A DNA stretch of 64,000 nucleotides. Origin: Maribellus sp. YY47 (lineage in GTDB: Bacteria > Bacteroidota > Bacteroidia > Bacteroidales > Prolixibacteraceae). The translations under genes and the position numbers were made by a program. The notes under the pieces were generated by a model. The model worked only from the letters and a program-made list of their open reading frames with translations. It did not search any database and was not told the origin of the DNA. How positions within the stretch are numbered: the stretch's first letter is position 1; each line of letters begins with the position of its first letter. Positions 7,644-15,585 of this stretch are shown here, one piece after another. Location: NCBI RefSeq assembly GCF_023111095.1, contig NZ_JALGYW010000011.1, positions 111,286 through 175,285 of the forward strand, written 5' to 3'.

Positions 7644-9674
7644 ATGAGTAAAAGTATCGAAGTAAAAGCAGCCGACAACATTCGAATCCTTGCGGCGTCA
7701 ATGGTTGAAAAAGCAAAGTCAGGACACCCCGGAGGAGCAATGGGCGGTGCCGATTTTGTTCACATTCTTTATTCCGAATTTTTAAACTACGACCCGTCAG
7801 ATATGACATGGGCCAACCGCGACAGGTTTTTCCTTGATCCGGGCCATATGTCGCCGATGTTGTACTCGGTTTTGGCACTGGGAGGATTCTACTCGATGGA
7901 AGACCTCGCTAACTTCCGCCAGTGGGGAAGCGTTACTCCGGGACACCCTGAAGTAGATGTAGCCCGCGGCGTGGAAAACACTTCAGGCCCGCTTGGACAG
8001 GGACACGTAATGGCTGTGGGAGCAGCAATTGCCGAACGCTTTTTGGTAGCCCGTTTTGGCGAATGGATGGCCCACAAAACCTATGCTTTTATCTCGGATG
8101 GAGGTGTTCAGGAAGAAATTTCTCAGGGTGCCGGCCGTGTTGCTGGTTACCTGGGACTGAATAATCTGATCATGTTCTACGATTCCAACGACATTCAGTT
8201 ATCGACCGAAACGGATGCTGTTTCGCTGGAGGACACGGCAAAAAAATACGAAGCCTGGAACTGGAAAGTAATTACCATTGAAGGAAACGATATTGGTCAA
8301 ATTCGCGCAGCACTAAAAGAAGCCAATGCAGAAACCGAAAGACCTACCTTGATCATCGGCAAAACAATCATGGGTAAAGGCGCTTTGACCAGCGACGGAA
8401 GTAGTTTCGAGCGCAAATGTGCTACCCACGGGATGCCATTGGGCGAAGCCGGTGCTTCTTTCGAAAAAACCATCGCGAATCTGGGCGGCAATCCGGAAAA
8501 TCCGTTTGTGATTTTCGATGATGTGAAAGCTCTTTATGAAACAAGAAAAGCAGAACTGATTGCAGCCGCTGCGGCAAAAAAAGCAGCACAGGCTGAATGG
8601 GAAGCCGCTAACCCGGAACTGGCAGCGAAACTGGCCAAATTCTTCTCGAAAGAAGCTCCTGCTTTCGACTTTTCAAAAGTGGAACAAAAAGCCAATACCG
8701 CTACACGTGCCGCATCGTCGACCGTACTGGCCGCTTTTGCTGACGAGATCGAGAACATGATCGTATCTTCTGCCGACTTGTCGAACTCTGATAAAACAGA
8801 TGGTTTCCTCAAAAAGACAACGTCATTCACCAAAGGTGACTTCAGCGGATCTTTCTTCCAGGCAGGTGTAAGCGAGCTCACCATGGCAGCCATTATGAAC
8901 GGTATGGCACTGCACGGCGGTGTAATTCCGGTTTGCGGTACTTTCTTTGTTTTCTCAGATTACATGAAACCGGCGCTTCGTTTGTCGGCACTTATGGAAT
9001 TACCGGTAAAATTTGTTTGGACCCACGATGCGTTCCGCGTAGGAGAAGATGGTCCGACACACCAGCCGGTAGAGCAGGAAGCACAGATCCGCTTGATGGA
9101 AAAACTGAAAAACCACAACGGCCACAACAGTACGCTGGTACTTCGCCCGGCAGATGCCAACGAAGCTACAGTAGCCTGGAAAATGGCACTCGAAAATACG
9201 TCTACTCCTTCTGCCCTGATCCTTTCGCGTCAGAACATCAAAAATCTTCCGGTAACCGGCAACGCTTATGAAGCAGCCCTGCAGGCAGAAAAAGGTGCGT
9301 ATGTGGTAATAAAACCGGAGGGAACACCTGATGTAGTACTTTTGGCCAGCGGTTCTGAAGTTGCAACACTTGTTGCCGGAGCCGAGTTGCTGACCGAAAA
9401 AGACGGGCTGAAAGTACAGGTTGTTTCTGTTCCATCAGAAGGCGTGTTCCGCAATCAACCGAAAGAATACCAGCAGAGTGTGCTTCCGCTGGGCATTCCA
9501 CGATTTGGGATGACTGCCGGTTTACCTGTAACACTAGAAGGTCTGGTAGGTGAAAACGGAAAAATATGGGGACTGGATTCGTTTGGATTCTCTGCCCCGT
9601 ACACAGTTCTCGATGACAAACTTGGATTCAACGGCGAAAACGTGTACAACCAGGTAAAACAAATGTTAGCCTAA
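7644..9674 (+). CDS. tkt: Transketolase
   Basis: This is a full-length, unsplit transketolase of 676 residues. It transfers two-carbon units between sugar phosphates in the non-oxidative pentose phosphate pathway, using thiamine diphosphate. The N-terminal KSGHPGG motif, the diphosphate/metal-binding segment (SDGGVQEE followed by FYDSN), the pyrimidine domain with EDGPTHQPVEQ, and a C-terminal regulatory domain are all present. The usual GDG of the cofactor motif reads SDG, with the metal-binding Asp and Asn kept; I believe this form is common in the phylum. A run of Ala/Lys-rich sequence (about residues 305-335) joins the first two domains. The gene stands alone with its own terminator. Confidence 0.95.
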   Translation: MSKSIEVKAADNIRILAASMVEKAKSGHPGGAMGGADFVHILYSEFLNYDPSDMTWANRDRFFLDPGHMSPMLYSVLALGGFYSMEDLANFRQWGSVTPGHPEVDVARGVENTSGPLGQGHVMAVGAAIAERFLVARFGEWMAHKTYAFISDGGVQEEISQGAGRVAGYLGLNNLIMFYDSNDIQLSTETDAVSLEDTAKKYEAWNWKVITIEGNDIGQIRAALKEANAETERPTLIIGKTIMGKGALTSDGSSFERKCATHGMPLGEAGASFEKTIANLGGNPENPFVIFDDVKALYETRKAELIAAAAAKKAAQAEWEAANPELAAKLAKFFSKEAPAFDFSKVEQKANTATRAASSTVLAAFADEIENMIVSSADLSNSDKTDGFLKKTTSFTKGDFSGSFFQAGVSELTMAAIMNGMALHGGVIPVCGTFFVFSDYMKPALRLSALMELPVKFVWTHDAFRVGEDGPTHQPVEQEAQIRLMEKLKNHNGHNSTLVLRPADANEATVAWKMALENTSTPSALILSRQNIKNLPVTGNAYEAALQAEKGAYVVIKPEGTPDVVLLASGSEVATLVAGAELLTEKDGLKVQVVSVPSEGVFRNQPKEYQQSVLPLGIPRFGMTAGLPVTLEGLVGENGKIWGLDSFGFSAPYTVLDDKLGFNGENVYNQVKQMLA

Positions 9675-9697
9675 TTGGCAAAATAATTATAAGTGAG

Positions 9698-9726
9698 AGG
9701 TGCTTCCGACAGGGAGCACCTTTTTT
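9698..9726 (+). terminator. Terminator after the transketolase gene
   Basis: AGGTGCTTCC (9698-9707) pairs with GGGAGCACCT (9712-9721), with one G-T pair, around a four-base loop and a T tract follows. It lies 24 bases after the stop codon. Confidence 0.88.
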
Positions 9727-9951
9727 ATTGCTGAAAGTCAATTTTTAAAAATATCCAATTCTCAATTTTGAATGTAAAATATCCAACAAAATGAGGCAAA
9801 TTGGATATTGGGAATCTACATTGAATATTCTCCATTGAAAGTTTCATACAGATCCTGTATAGGTATAAACATCCTAACGTTCACTTCTTTTGGTGATTCC
9901 CCGGAATCGTGATTTTATTATTGCTGCTTGCCTTGAAATTCATGTTTGAAA

Positions 9952-10380
9952 TCAGGATCTCCAGCCGATCATCCAGCCAATTTCAAACTTGTCAACCAGC
10001 ATTCCGAAGTACTCTCCCCAAAATGTTTTCTGCATCGGCATGCTAATCATTCCGCCTTCTGACAATGCATTAAACAAACGATCCGCTTCTTTTTTGGATT
10101 CTGCACTAACCGAAACCGAGAAATTATTACCTACGCGGTGCTGCGAAGCCCAGTCTCCTCCTCCGTCACTTCCCATCAGTACCGTTTCGTCGCTTATCGG
10201 GAGCGAAACGTGCATAATCCTATCGGCCAGTTCACTGTTCATCGAAGGCAACCCTTCCACCTTAGGCATTTCCTTGTAGCGGCTGAACATCTGGAATTCA
10301 CCACCAAACGCATCTTTATAAAAATTGAAGGCTTCTTCGCAGTCGCCGTTAAACAGCAGGTAGACATTCACTTTAGCCAT
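9952..10380 (-). CDS. VOC superfamily protein, PhnB-like
   Basis: From the ATG at 10380 the protein has 142 residues; the frame is open further upstream, but those residues do not fit the family. The start MAKVNVYLLFNGDCEEAFNF, the segment HVSLPISDETVLMGSD, and the end KTFWGEYFGMLVDKFEIGWM are typical of PhnB-like (DUF1338/3-demethylubiquinone-like) VOC proteins, which have two beta-alpha-beta-beta-beta modules. Members include metal-dependent dioxygenases, glyoxalases and antibiotic-binding proteins, and many have no known activity. The specific substrate cannot be read from the sequence. The gene appears to be single. Confidence 0.8.
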   Translation of the reverse strand: MAKVNVYLLFNGDCEEAFNFYKDAFGGEFQMFSRYKEMPKVEGLPSMNSELADRIMHVSLPISDETVLMGSDGGGDWASQHRVGNNFSVSVSAESKKEADRLFNALSEGGMISMPMQKTFWGEYFGMLVDKFEIGWMIGWRS

Positions 10381-10499
10381 ATCGATTCGTTTATTAAATT
10401 TTACTCCTTTACAAGGTATAAAATCGTTTTGTTTTATGAAACCCTCTGGCAATCAAACTAAAAACAGGTGAGAGGTTCACGACAATAAAAAAGGAGATG

Positions 10500-11012
10500 C
10501 TAATTTTGTTCCGGCACCTTAAGCAATTCTGAAGGCGCTTCGGTCTCCGCTGATTTTTGTCTCTTGAAAATATAACGGGTGATAAAAATACCGTTTGAAT
10601 CGTCGGTTCCTCCGTAACTTTCAACTCCTGTTACCACAAAGGCCAGATCCCAGCCATCAAGCAGCATCTGGTTGATCTTCGAAGTAAGCAAAGCATCGTT
10701 CGATGCGATGTTCTGAAAACGAATTCCGCCAACATTGAAAAAGTTGAGTAGTTTGGTTTCGTCGTAGTCTTTGATCCGTATCTCATCCCGTTCGCTTTTA
10801 TTCCGGTCGCCGTGGTCTTCGGTTTGCGTAGTCGTAAAATCGCGGTAATCCACATTCGAATCCGTCGATATTAATCGCGAACGCCCAATTCCATTGGGAA
10901 CAATCGATTCAATACTCGTAATTATTTTCACCTCGAAAACAGGTTTATCCTGTCCTTTTACAAGCGACGAAAGCGTCAAAATTACGATGGCTGCCAATAC
11001 TAATTTCTTCAT
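10500..11012 (-). CDS. Exported protein of unknown function, tandem paralogue 1
   Basis: This 170-residue protein has a signal peptide (1-20, ending VKG/Q) and no lipobox, so it is probably periplasmic. It is a clear paralogue of the gene directly upstream (11038-11595). The two share GRSR, TQTE-x2-GDRNKS, a KDY-x-ETKLLN segment, GGIRFQN, NDAL, SKIN and a C-terminal TRY-x-FK block. The mature part is predicted to be alpha/beta. I do not recognise the family. The 25-base gap and shared strand suggest an operon with its paralogue. Confidence 0.75.
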   Translation of the reverse strand: MKKLVLAAIVILTLSSLVKGQDKPVFEVKIITSIESIVPNGIGRSRLISTDSNVDYRDFTTTQTEDHGDRNKSERDEIRIKDYDETKLLNFFNVGGIRFQNIASNDALLTSKINQMLLDGWDLAFVVTGVESYGGTDDSNGIFITRYIFKRQKSAETEAPSELLKVPEQN

Positions 11013-11037
11013 CTCTTAAATGTGTTTCTATTTGTTT

Positions 11038-11595
11038 TTATTGGGAAAGTTGTTCTGCTTTTTTCTTGAAATAATAACGGGTCATAAACAGTCCGTTGGG
11101 ATCGTTTTTATTTTCTTCCTCCTTACTGTCATCGTTCAGCAAAACTTTAAGTCCTGCTTTCAACAGTTCTTTTTTAACGCTCACATTAATCATTTTGCTC
11201 TCTACACCGGCGCCTACAAAAAAAAGCTCCCAGCCTTGTTCCAGCATTTCATTGATTTTCGACATCATCAGAGCATCGTTTGTGGCTACGTTTTGAAACC
11301 GGATACCTCCTTCGTTGTACAGATTTAAAAGCTTGGTTTCTTCATAATCCTTTACTCGAATATCCTTCCGGTTGCTCTTGTTCCGATCACCTTTTTCTTC
11401 GGTTTGCGTTGAAGTAAAATCGAGGTATTTTACTTCCATATCGGTCTCAAACATGCGCGACCGCCCCAGCCCATCCGGAACCAGCGATTCAACACATGTA
11501 ACTACTTTTACTTGATATTTTGGAATTTGCGCATCAACAAAGTCTGTAAAAACAAACCAGCTGAAGGCTAACATCAGCATCGTCTTTTGTATCAT
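11038..11595 (-). CDS. Exported protein of unknown function, tandem paralogue 2
   Basis: This 185-residue protein has a signal peptide (about 1-22, ending VDA/Q). It matches its neighbour across almost the whole mature domain, including GDRNKS, the KDYEETKLLN segment, GGIRFQN and the C-terminal TRYYFKKK. It carries an extra charged segment of roughly 30 residues (about 126-155, rich in Lys, Glu, Asp and Asn) before the last strand, which the paralogue lacks. The role is unknown. It is the first gene of the pair and follows the sigma/anti-sigma operon on the same strand after a 144-base gap. Confidence 0.75.
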   Translation of the reverse strand: MIQKTMLMLAFSWFVFTDFVDAQIPKYQVKVVTCVESLVPDGLGRSRMFETDMEVKYLDFTSTQTEEKGDRNKSNRKDIRVKDYEETKLLNLYNEGGIRFQNVATNDALMMSKINEMLEQGWELFFVGAGVESKMINVSVKKELLKAGLKVLLNDDSKEEENKNDPNGLFMTRYYFKKKAEQLSQ

Positions 11596-11739
11596 ATCAC
11601 AATATTACCTGGTCAACAACAAGAATTACATTGTTTTAAAAATAAGTGTATTAGGCGAGAATACCAACCCCTGCTATCACAAAATACTTTTTAGTCTTGT
11701 AATTTTATTTATCGACCTGAAAATGAAAATTACCTACTG

Positions 11740-13176
11740 TTAAAATTGATAATACACCCCGGTATAAAGCCCCAGGCGGTAAGGTTTATAAACCACATCG
11801 GGATTGGTATTGATCGAGTTGAGGTAGTAATTGAAACGCGGTTCGACGGCTAGCGAAACGTGTCTGCTAATCGCGTAACTCAAGCCCACCCCCACGGTAC
11901 CGGAAATATTGAAGGTCGAAATGTCTTCGGTGCTGCCAATACGTTGCCGGCTTCCTCCACTTTCGATGTAGGCATTGTTACCCACTACCAAACCGGCATT
12001 AAAACCACCCATTACATCTATGCCAATTTTTTTATCGTAGACATTATAACGCAGATACAACGGTATTTCAACAAAATCAAACGTTTGAGCAAAACGACCA
12101 TCTGCGGTCATTACCGATGCATAGTCTTTGCTTTCAGCGGTGTTGGCTAACGCAAGTGTTGCATTCGTTGGAGTGCTTGTAATATTTACAACTCCGGCAG
12201 TGGTATTCATCAGGATTTCCCCCTGACTCAATTCAACAACGTTTGAGAAAACGCCATCTCCGGTAACCAATTCGGACCGGCCAGTAGCAAAATCAAAAGA
12301 GGGACTTGCTGCATAAAGACGATCGGAAGAACCGGAGCCTGATTTCATTCCGTTTTTAGCATAGTACACCCCCGATTCCACGCGTAAACGACTACTTGTT
12401 TTATACTGAATGGACAAACCGCCACCCACATTCCCGGAACCGTCGCTCGAATTGTAATTCAAATTTCGGGAATACTCATCGCTGTGCGACGCTGAATGTG
12501 ATGCATACCCGGGCGAAACATTGGCGCCAACAATCCATCCGGATTTGGAATCCGCTTTTTTGCTAAAATCCTTTGCATTGGCAGCCATTAGTCTACGGTC
12601 GGCCTCGGTGATTTCGTCAACCGTTTTTGTGGTTTCGGCATCAGACGAAAAAGCACTTCTTTCAGCCAATGTAGTTTCGGTATCTACTTTTGCATACGCC
12701 CGAATACTTTGCAACAAGCTGTAAGAGATTCGTTCAACTGCTTCTGTCAGTCCCGACGGTTTTTCTGCTTCAACCACTTGTGCCTCCGACACCCACAAAG
12801 CTTGAGTCGGCTTTTTATGTGTTTCCGGCAGAGTCTCAAAACCGGTGTTGGCTTTCCCGCTGCCGACTTCTTTTTGAGATGCCATCTGTTCTTCGGATGC
12901 TTTTTCTGCCTCTGTTTGCGGCGATTGTACAGCCGCCTGACGACTCAAAACGTCGCGCGAAACCGATCCCGATCTCTCATTCAGCAGCCATCCTGCAATA
13001 AAAGCAAAAATAACAACTGCTGCCGCTGAAATCCATCCGACATAAATCATCCGAACTTTCCGGCGCTGCTGAGCCATCTGCTCCTGGAGATTCGTCCAGA
13101 CATGCGCAGGCGGCTCCACTGAAAAGTTCTCAAACTTATCACGGATCAACTTGTCCATATTTCCCTTATTACTCAT
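11740..13176 (-). CDS. Membrane-anchored protein with C-terminal outer-membrane beta-barrel domain, putative anti-sigma factor
   Basis: The protein has 478 residues. Its ATG at 13176 overlaps the TGA of the upstream ECF sigma gene by one base (TGATG), so the two are translationally coupled. Residues 1-42 are hydrophilic (DKLIRDKFENFSVEPPAHVW) and resemble the short cytoplasmic part of anti-sigma factors. Residues 43-65 form one strong membrane helix. Residues 66-205 are a Ser/Glu-rich linker with no fold that I recognise. Residues 206-478 alternate polar and aromatic residues and end in GVYYQF, like an OmpA/PorT-type outer-membrane barrel. The layout suggests a protein that could span both membranes and hold the sigma factor (inference). 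Confidence 0.7.
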   Translation of the reverse strand: MSNKGNMDKLIRDKFENFSVEPPAHVWTNLQEQMAQQRRKVRMIYVGWISAAAVVIFAFIAGWLLNERSGSVSRDVLSRQAAVQSPQTEAEKASEEQMASQKEVGSGKANTGFETLPETHKKPTQALWVSEAQVVEAEKPSGLTEAVERISYSLLQSIRAYAKVDTETTLAERSAFSSDAETTKTVDEITEADRRLMAANAKDFSKKADSKSGWIVGANVSPGYASHSASHSDEYSRNLNYNSSDGSGNVGGGLSIQYKTSSRLRVESGVYYAKNGMKSGSGSSDRLYAASPSFDFATGRSELVTGDGVFSNVVELSQGEILMNTTAGVVNITSTPTNATLALANTAESKDYASVMTADGRFAQTFDFVEIPLYLRYNVYDKKIGIDVMGGFNAGLVVGNNAYIESGGSRQRIGSTEDISTFNISGTVGVGLSYAISRHVSLAVEPRFNYYLNSINTNPDVVYKPYRLGLYTGVYYQF

Positions 13177-13754
13177 CAAGCCGAATTATTACTTTTTTCA
13201 CCTTCACCGTAAAGTGCCTTTACCTTTGTTTTCAATATGTCTCGGGCACGCGCCAGGTTCGATTTTGAAGTGCCCACCGTGATTTTCATTTCGCGGCTGA
13301 TCTCATCGTGACTCATTCCTTCAATCACATATAAATTAAAAACCATACGATAACGCGGCGGCAATTCCCGGATTAAACCAAGAAGTTCCTGTGCCGATAT
13401 ATCGTCCATGATTTCATCAGCGTACTGTTGGTTTTCGTAAATTGAAACATCTTCAACCGGATACATGGTTTGCTGTTTTCTGAATTTCTCCAGCGAAACA
13501 TTTACCATAATCCTCCTTACCCAGCCTTCAAAAGAACCTTCGTGCCTGAAATTTTTTATACTCGAGAATACCTTAATAAATCCTTCCTGCAAATTATCTT
13601 CTGCTTCCGAATTATCACGCGAATAACGCAGGCATACTGCAAACATCTTCGATGCAAACATGCGATACAGCTTTTCCTGGGCACGCATTTTGCCCGAGGC
13701 ACACTCCGCTATTATTTGTTTCAGGTCTTCCAAAGTCGTTTGCAAATGTGCCAT
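13176..13754 (-). CDS. ECF-type RNA polymerase sigma factor
   Basis: This is a 192-residue sigma-70 family protein with region 2 (SEAEDNLQEGFIKVFSSIKN, then GSFEGWVRRIMVN) and region 4 (LPPRYRMVFNLYVIEGMSHD, then a helix-turn-helix ending in SKSNLARAR). There is no region 1 or 3, which is typical of ECF sigma factors that direct transcription of small regulons in response to envelope signals. A GCAACC-N16-CATCT promoter on the minus strand (13846-13872) lies about 92 bases upstream of the start, so autoregulation is likely. The downstream, coupled gene is the probable anti-sigma partner. Confidence 0.9.
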   Translation of the reverse strand: MAHLQTTLEDLKQIIAECASGKMRAQEKLYRMFASKMFAVCLRYSRDNSEAEDNLQEGFIKVFSSIKNFRHEGSFEGWVRRIMVNVSLEKFRKQQTMYPVEDVSIYENQQYADEIMDDISAQELLGLIRELPPRYRMVFNLYVIEGMSHDEISREMKITVGTSKSNLARARDILKTKVKALYGEGEKSNNSA

Positions 13755-13845
13755 AAATGTAAGTAATATTGCCGACTTGTGCCGGGCCTCTACTACCTCG
13801 CATTTGCAGATCGGTTACACGGTTATTACTACTAATTCAACCCAT

Positions 13846-13872
13846 AGATGTACCCGAAAATAAAAAGGTTGC
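13846..13872 (-). promoter_or_regulatory. Candidate ECF promoter driving the sigma operon
   Basis: Read on the minus strand, GCAACC (13872-13867), 16 bases, then CATCT (13850-13846) has the shape of an ECF promoter, which classically has an AAC core in the -35. The 11 bases CGCAACCTTTT also occur, in the opposite direction, at 13980-13990. The predicted transcript starts near 13839 and reaches the sigma start codon at 13754. Confidence 0.65.
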
Positions 13873-13979
13873 GTGGCGGTCAAAAAAAGTAAGTTTTTTA
13901 CGGATCCATCCGCTCACGATCGCCACACACTACTATTCATAACTTCCGTCTTCTGTCTTTCAGAAACTTAAGCAGCGAA

Positions 13980-14007
13980 CGCAACCTTTTGCCCTCAAAA
14001 AACATCT
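13980..14007 (+). promoter_or_regulatory. Candidate ECF promoter driving the lipoprotein gene
   Basis: GCAACC (13981-13986), 16 bases, then CATCT (14003-14007) is identical in both elements and in spacing to the divergent minus-strand promoter at 13846-13872. It lies about 134 bases before the lipoprotein start at 14141. The bases between the two promoters (13873-13979) also hold GTGGCGGTC and GATCGCCAC, a near-perfect inverted repeat. Confidence 0.65.
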
Positions 14008-14140
14008 TGGCAATGTATTTCGATTACAGAATCAGATAAAAATGCCAAACTATTTGCAGGAAAAATCCAACACCCGGAATATGAAGATTAAACAGACTAA
14101 AACAATGATTTGATCGTTTAAGGTAAAAAGTCAGAAAGCC

Positions 14141-14794
14141 ATGAAACAACTCTTTTTTATCTTCATTTTATTTTTAGTTGCATTAACCAGCTGCAACGAC
14201 GACGACAATACTCTGCTGATGGCTGAAACAGGAACTGTTCTCGATTATGCCGGAACGGGTGGATGCGGAATTGTGATTGAACTCGATAACGGAACAGTTA
14301 TTCAACCTCTTTACTATCCAGAAGGATTTATTTTTACCGAAGGACAGCGTGTTCTGGTGGAATACACCAAGCTCAAAAAAGTGATGAATGCCTGCGAAGA
14401 AGGAACTCCCTGCGAAATTAGCTACGTAGAAGAATTATCGTGTGCTCCGTATGTCGATCTGTATTTCGAGAATTACGACAGCCTGGCGCGTGATCCGGTT
14501 CATATGCACGAGGCGTACCTCGACGGCGACTGCCTGTATTTTAAGCTTTCGTATGGTGGAGGCTGTCAGGAACACACCATAACTCTGGCCCGTCTGCATT
14601 CGGTTAACGACGACGATAAAGTACCCGTATTCGAAATCAGACACGATGCCAACGACGATCTTTGCGAGGCTTGGTTTACCCGCGAATTCAGGTTTAACAT
14701 CAGTGGCTTGCGCGAGGAAGGAATCAGCAAGTTTACGCTGGCCACCAAATTGATTAACGGAGAAGTCTACAATAAAACTTTTGAATTGAATTAG
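14141..14794 (+). CDS. Putative surface lipoprotein, possibly NigD-like
   Basis: The protein has 217 residues with a lipoprotein signal peptide (lipobox LTSC, Cys18). The acidic stretch after the cysteine (NDDDN) resembles the surface-export signal of Bacteroidota lipoproteins. Residues 30-80 contain GTVLDYAGTGGCGIVIELDNG and FTEGQRVLVEY, which suggests a small OB-like beta barrel as in NigD-like proteins (tentative). A beta-sandwich-like C-terminal half follows. Several cysteines (about residues 42, 89, 95, 105) may form disulfides. A candidate ECF promoter lies upstream and a terminator downstream, so it is probably a target of the neighbouring sigma factor. Confidence 0.7.
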   Translation: MKQLFFIFILFLVALTSCNDDDNTLLMAETGTVLDYAGTGGCGIVIELDNGTVIQPLYYPEGFIFTEGQRVLVEYTKLKKVMNACEEGTPCEISYVEELSCAPYVDLYFENYDSLARDPVHMHEAYLDGDCLYFKLSYGGGCQEHTITLARLHSVNDDDKVPVFEIRHDANDDLCEAWFTREFRFNISGLREEGISKFTLATKLINGEVYNKTFELN

Positions 14795-14833
14795 GAAGGG
14801 TATTCCTAAATTTTGTTGCACAGTTAGTTCTAC

Positions 14834-14863
14834 AAAGCTGCTTCGTTGGAAGCAGCTTTTTTT
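14834..14863 (+). terminator. Terminator after the lipoprotein gene
   Basis: AAAGCTGCTT (14834-14843) pairs perfectly with AAGCAGCTTT (14850-14859) around a six-base loop and runs into T to 14863. Confidence 0.9.
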
Positions 14864-14959
14864 GAATGAAAAATATAAAACCAGCAATAAATTGCTCAAC
14901 CGTTTTCTCGGAACACCATTTTAACTTATCTTGCTTACAAATTCCAAAACATTTTCTTT

Positions 14960-15505
14960 ATGAAACAAAACTTATCATTTACGCTTATTTTGATTTTTCT
15001 GATTGTACTATCGTCATGCGACAAGATCAATGAAACGAAAAACGTAAATATCAACACTACCATGTCGATGGAAATTCCGGTTAGTGTGAAAGCTCCTATC
15101 TCTGCTACTGTGAAATCGGCCCAAGTCAGCTATTCATTTTCTGATTCGTTGACCCAGTCGATTGAAGAAGTTGAAAAATTAACCGGCTACCTGGATCTAA
15201 TGAAATCGATGATAGTAGAGGACGTTTATGTGGTTTTTAGCGGACTGCAGGAAAATCAAACCATCGAAAGAATAGATTTTTCCCTGGATGGTGTCGGGTT
15301 GTTTGCGACTATTGAAAACGTGACTTCTGCTACTCTTAATCAACAACCCGAAGTCAACAAATCGTTACTCGTGCTAATTGGAAACGTATTGAGGGCGAAC
15401 AATGAACTGAAGCTTACCGTCTCAGGAACGGCAAACAATGCACCCATGACTTTTAATGTAACTACTTATTTCGACCTGCATATTGTAGCCGCTCCTCTTG
15501 AATAA
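14960..15505 (+). CDS. Putative lipoprotein of unknown function
   Basis: The protein has 181 residues with a lipoprotein signal peptide (lipobox LSSC, Cys20). The mature part is rich in Ser, Thr and Val and looks all-beta, with one helical segment (about 72-92). It ends in a strand-rich region (LKLTVSGTANNAPMTFNVTT). I do not recognise a family. It stands between two terminators, so it is likely transcribed alone. No ECF-type promoter like those at 13.8-14.0 kb was found in front of it. Confidence 0.65.
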   Translation: MKQNLSFTLILIFLIVLSSCDKINETKNVNINTTMSMEIPVSVKAPISATVKSAQVSYSFSDSLTQSIEEVEKLTGYLDLMKSMIVEDVYVVFSGLQENQTIERIDFSLDGVGLFATIENVTSATLNQQPEVNKSLLVLIGNVLRANNELKLTVSGTANNAPMTFNVTTYFDLHIVAAPLE

Positions 15506-15531
15506 TCAGAAAAACAGGAAAAGCTTTCAAC

Positions 15532-15568
15532 AAAAAATGGGTGTGGAAAATTCCACACCCATTTTTTT
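15532..15568. terminator. Bidirectional terminator
   Basis: AAAAAATGGGTGTGGAA (15532-15548) and its exact complement (15551-15567) form a long stem with A and T tracts on the two sides. It lies between the convergent lipoprotein and FadL-like genes and would serve both. Confidence 0.9.
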
Positions 15569-15585
15569 ATTCTGAAGCTATTCGT

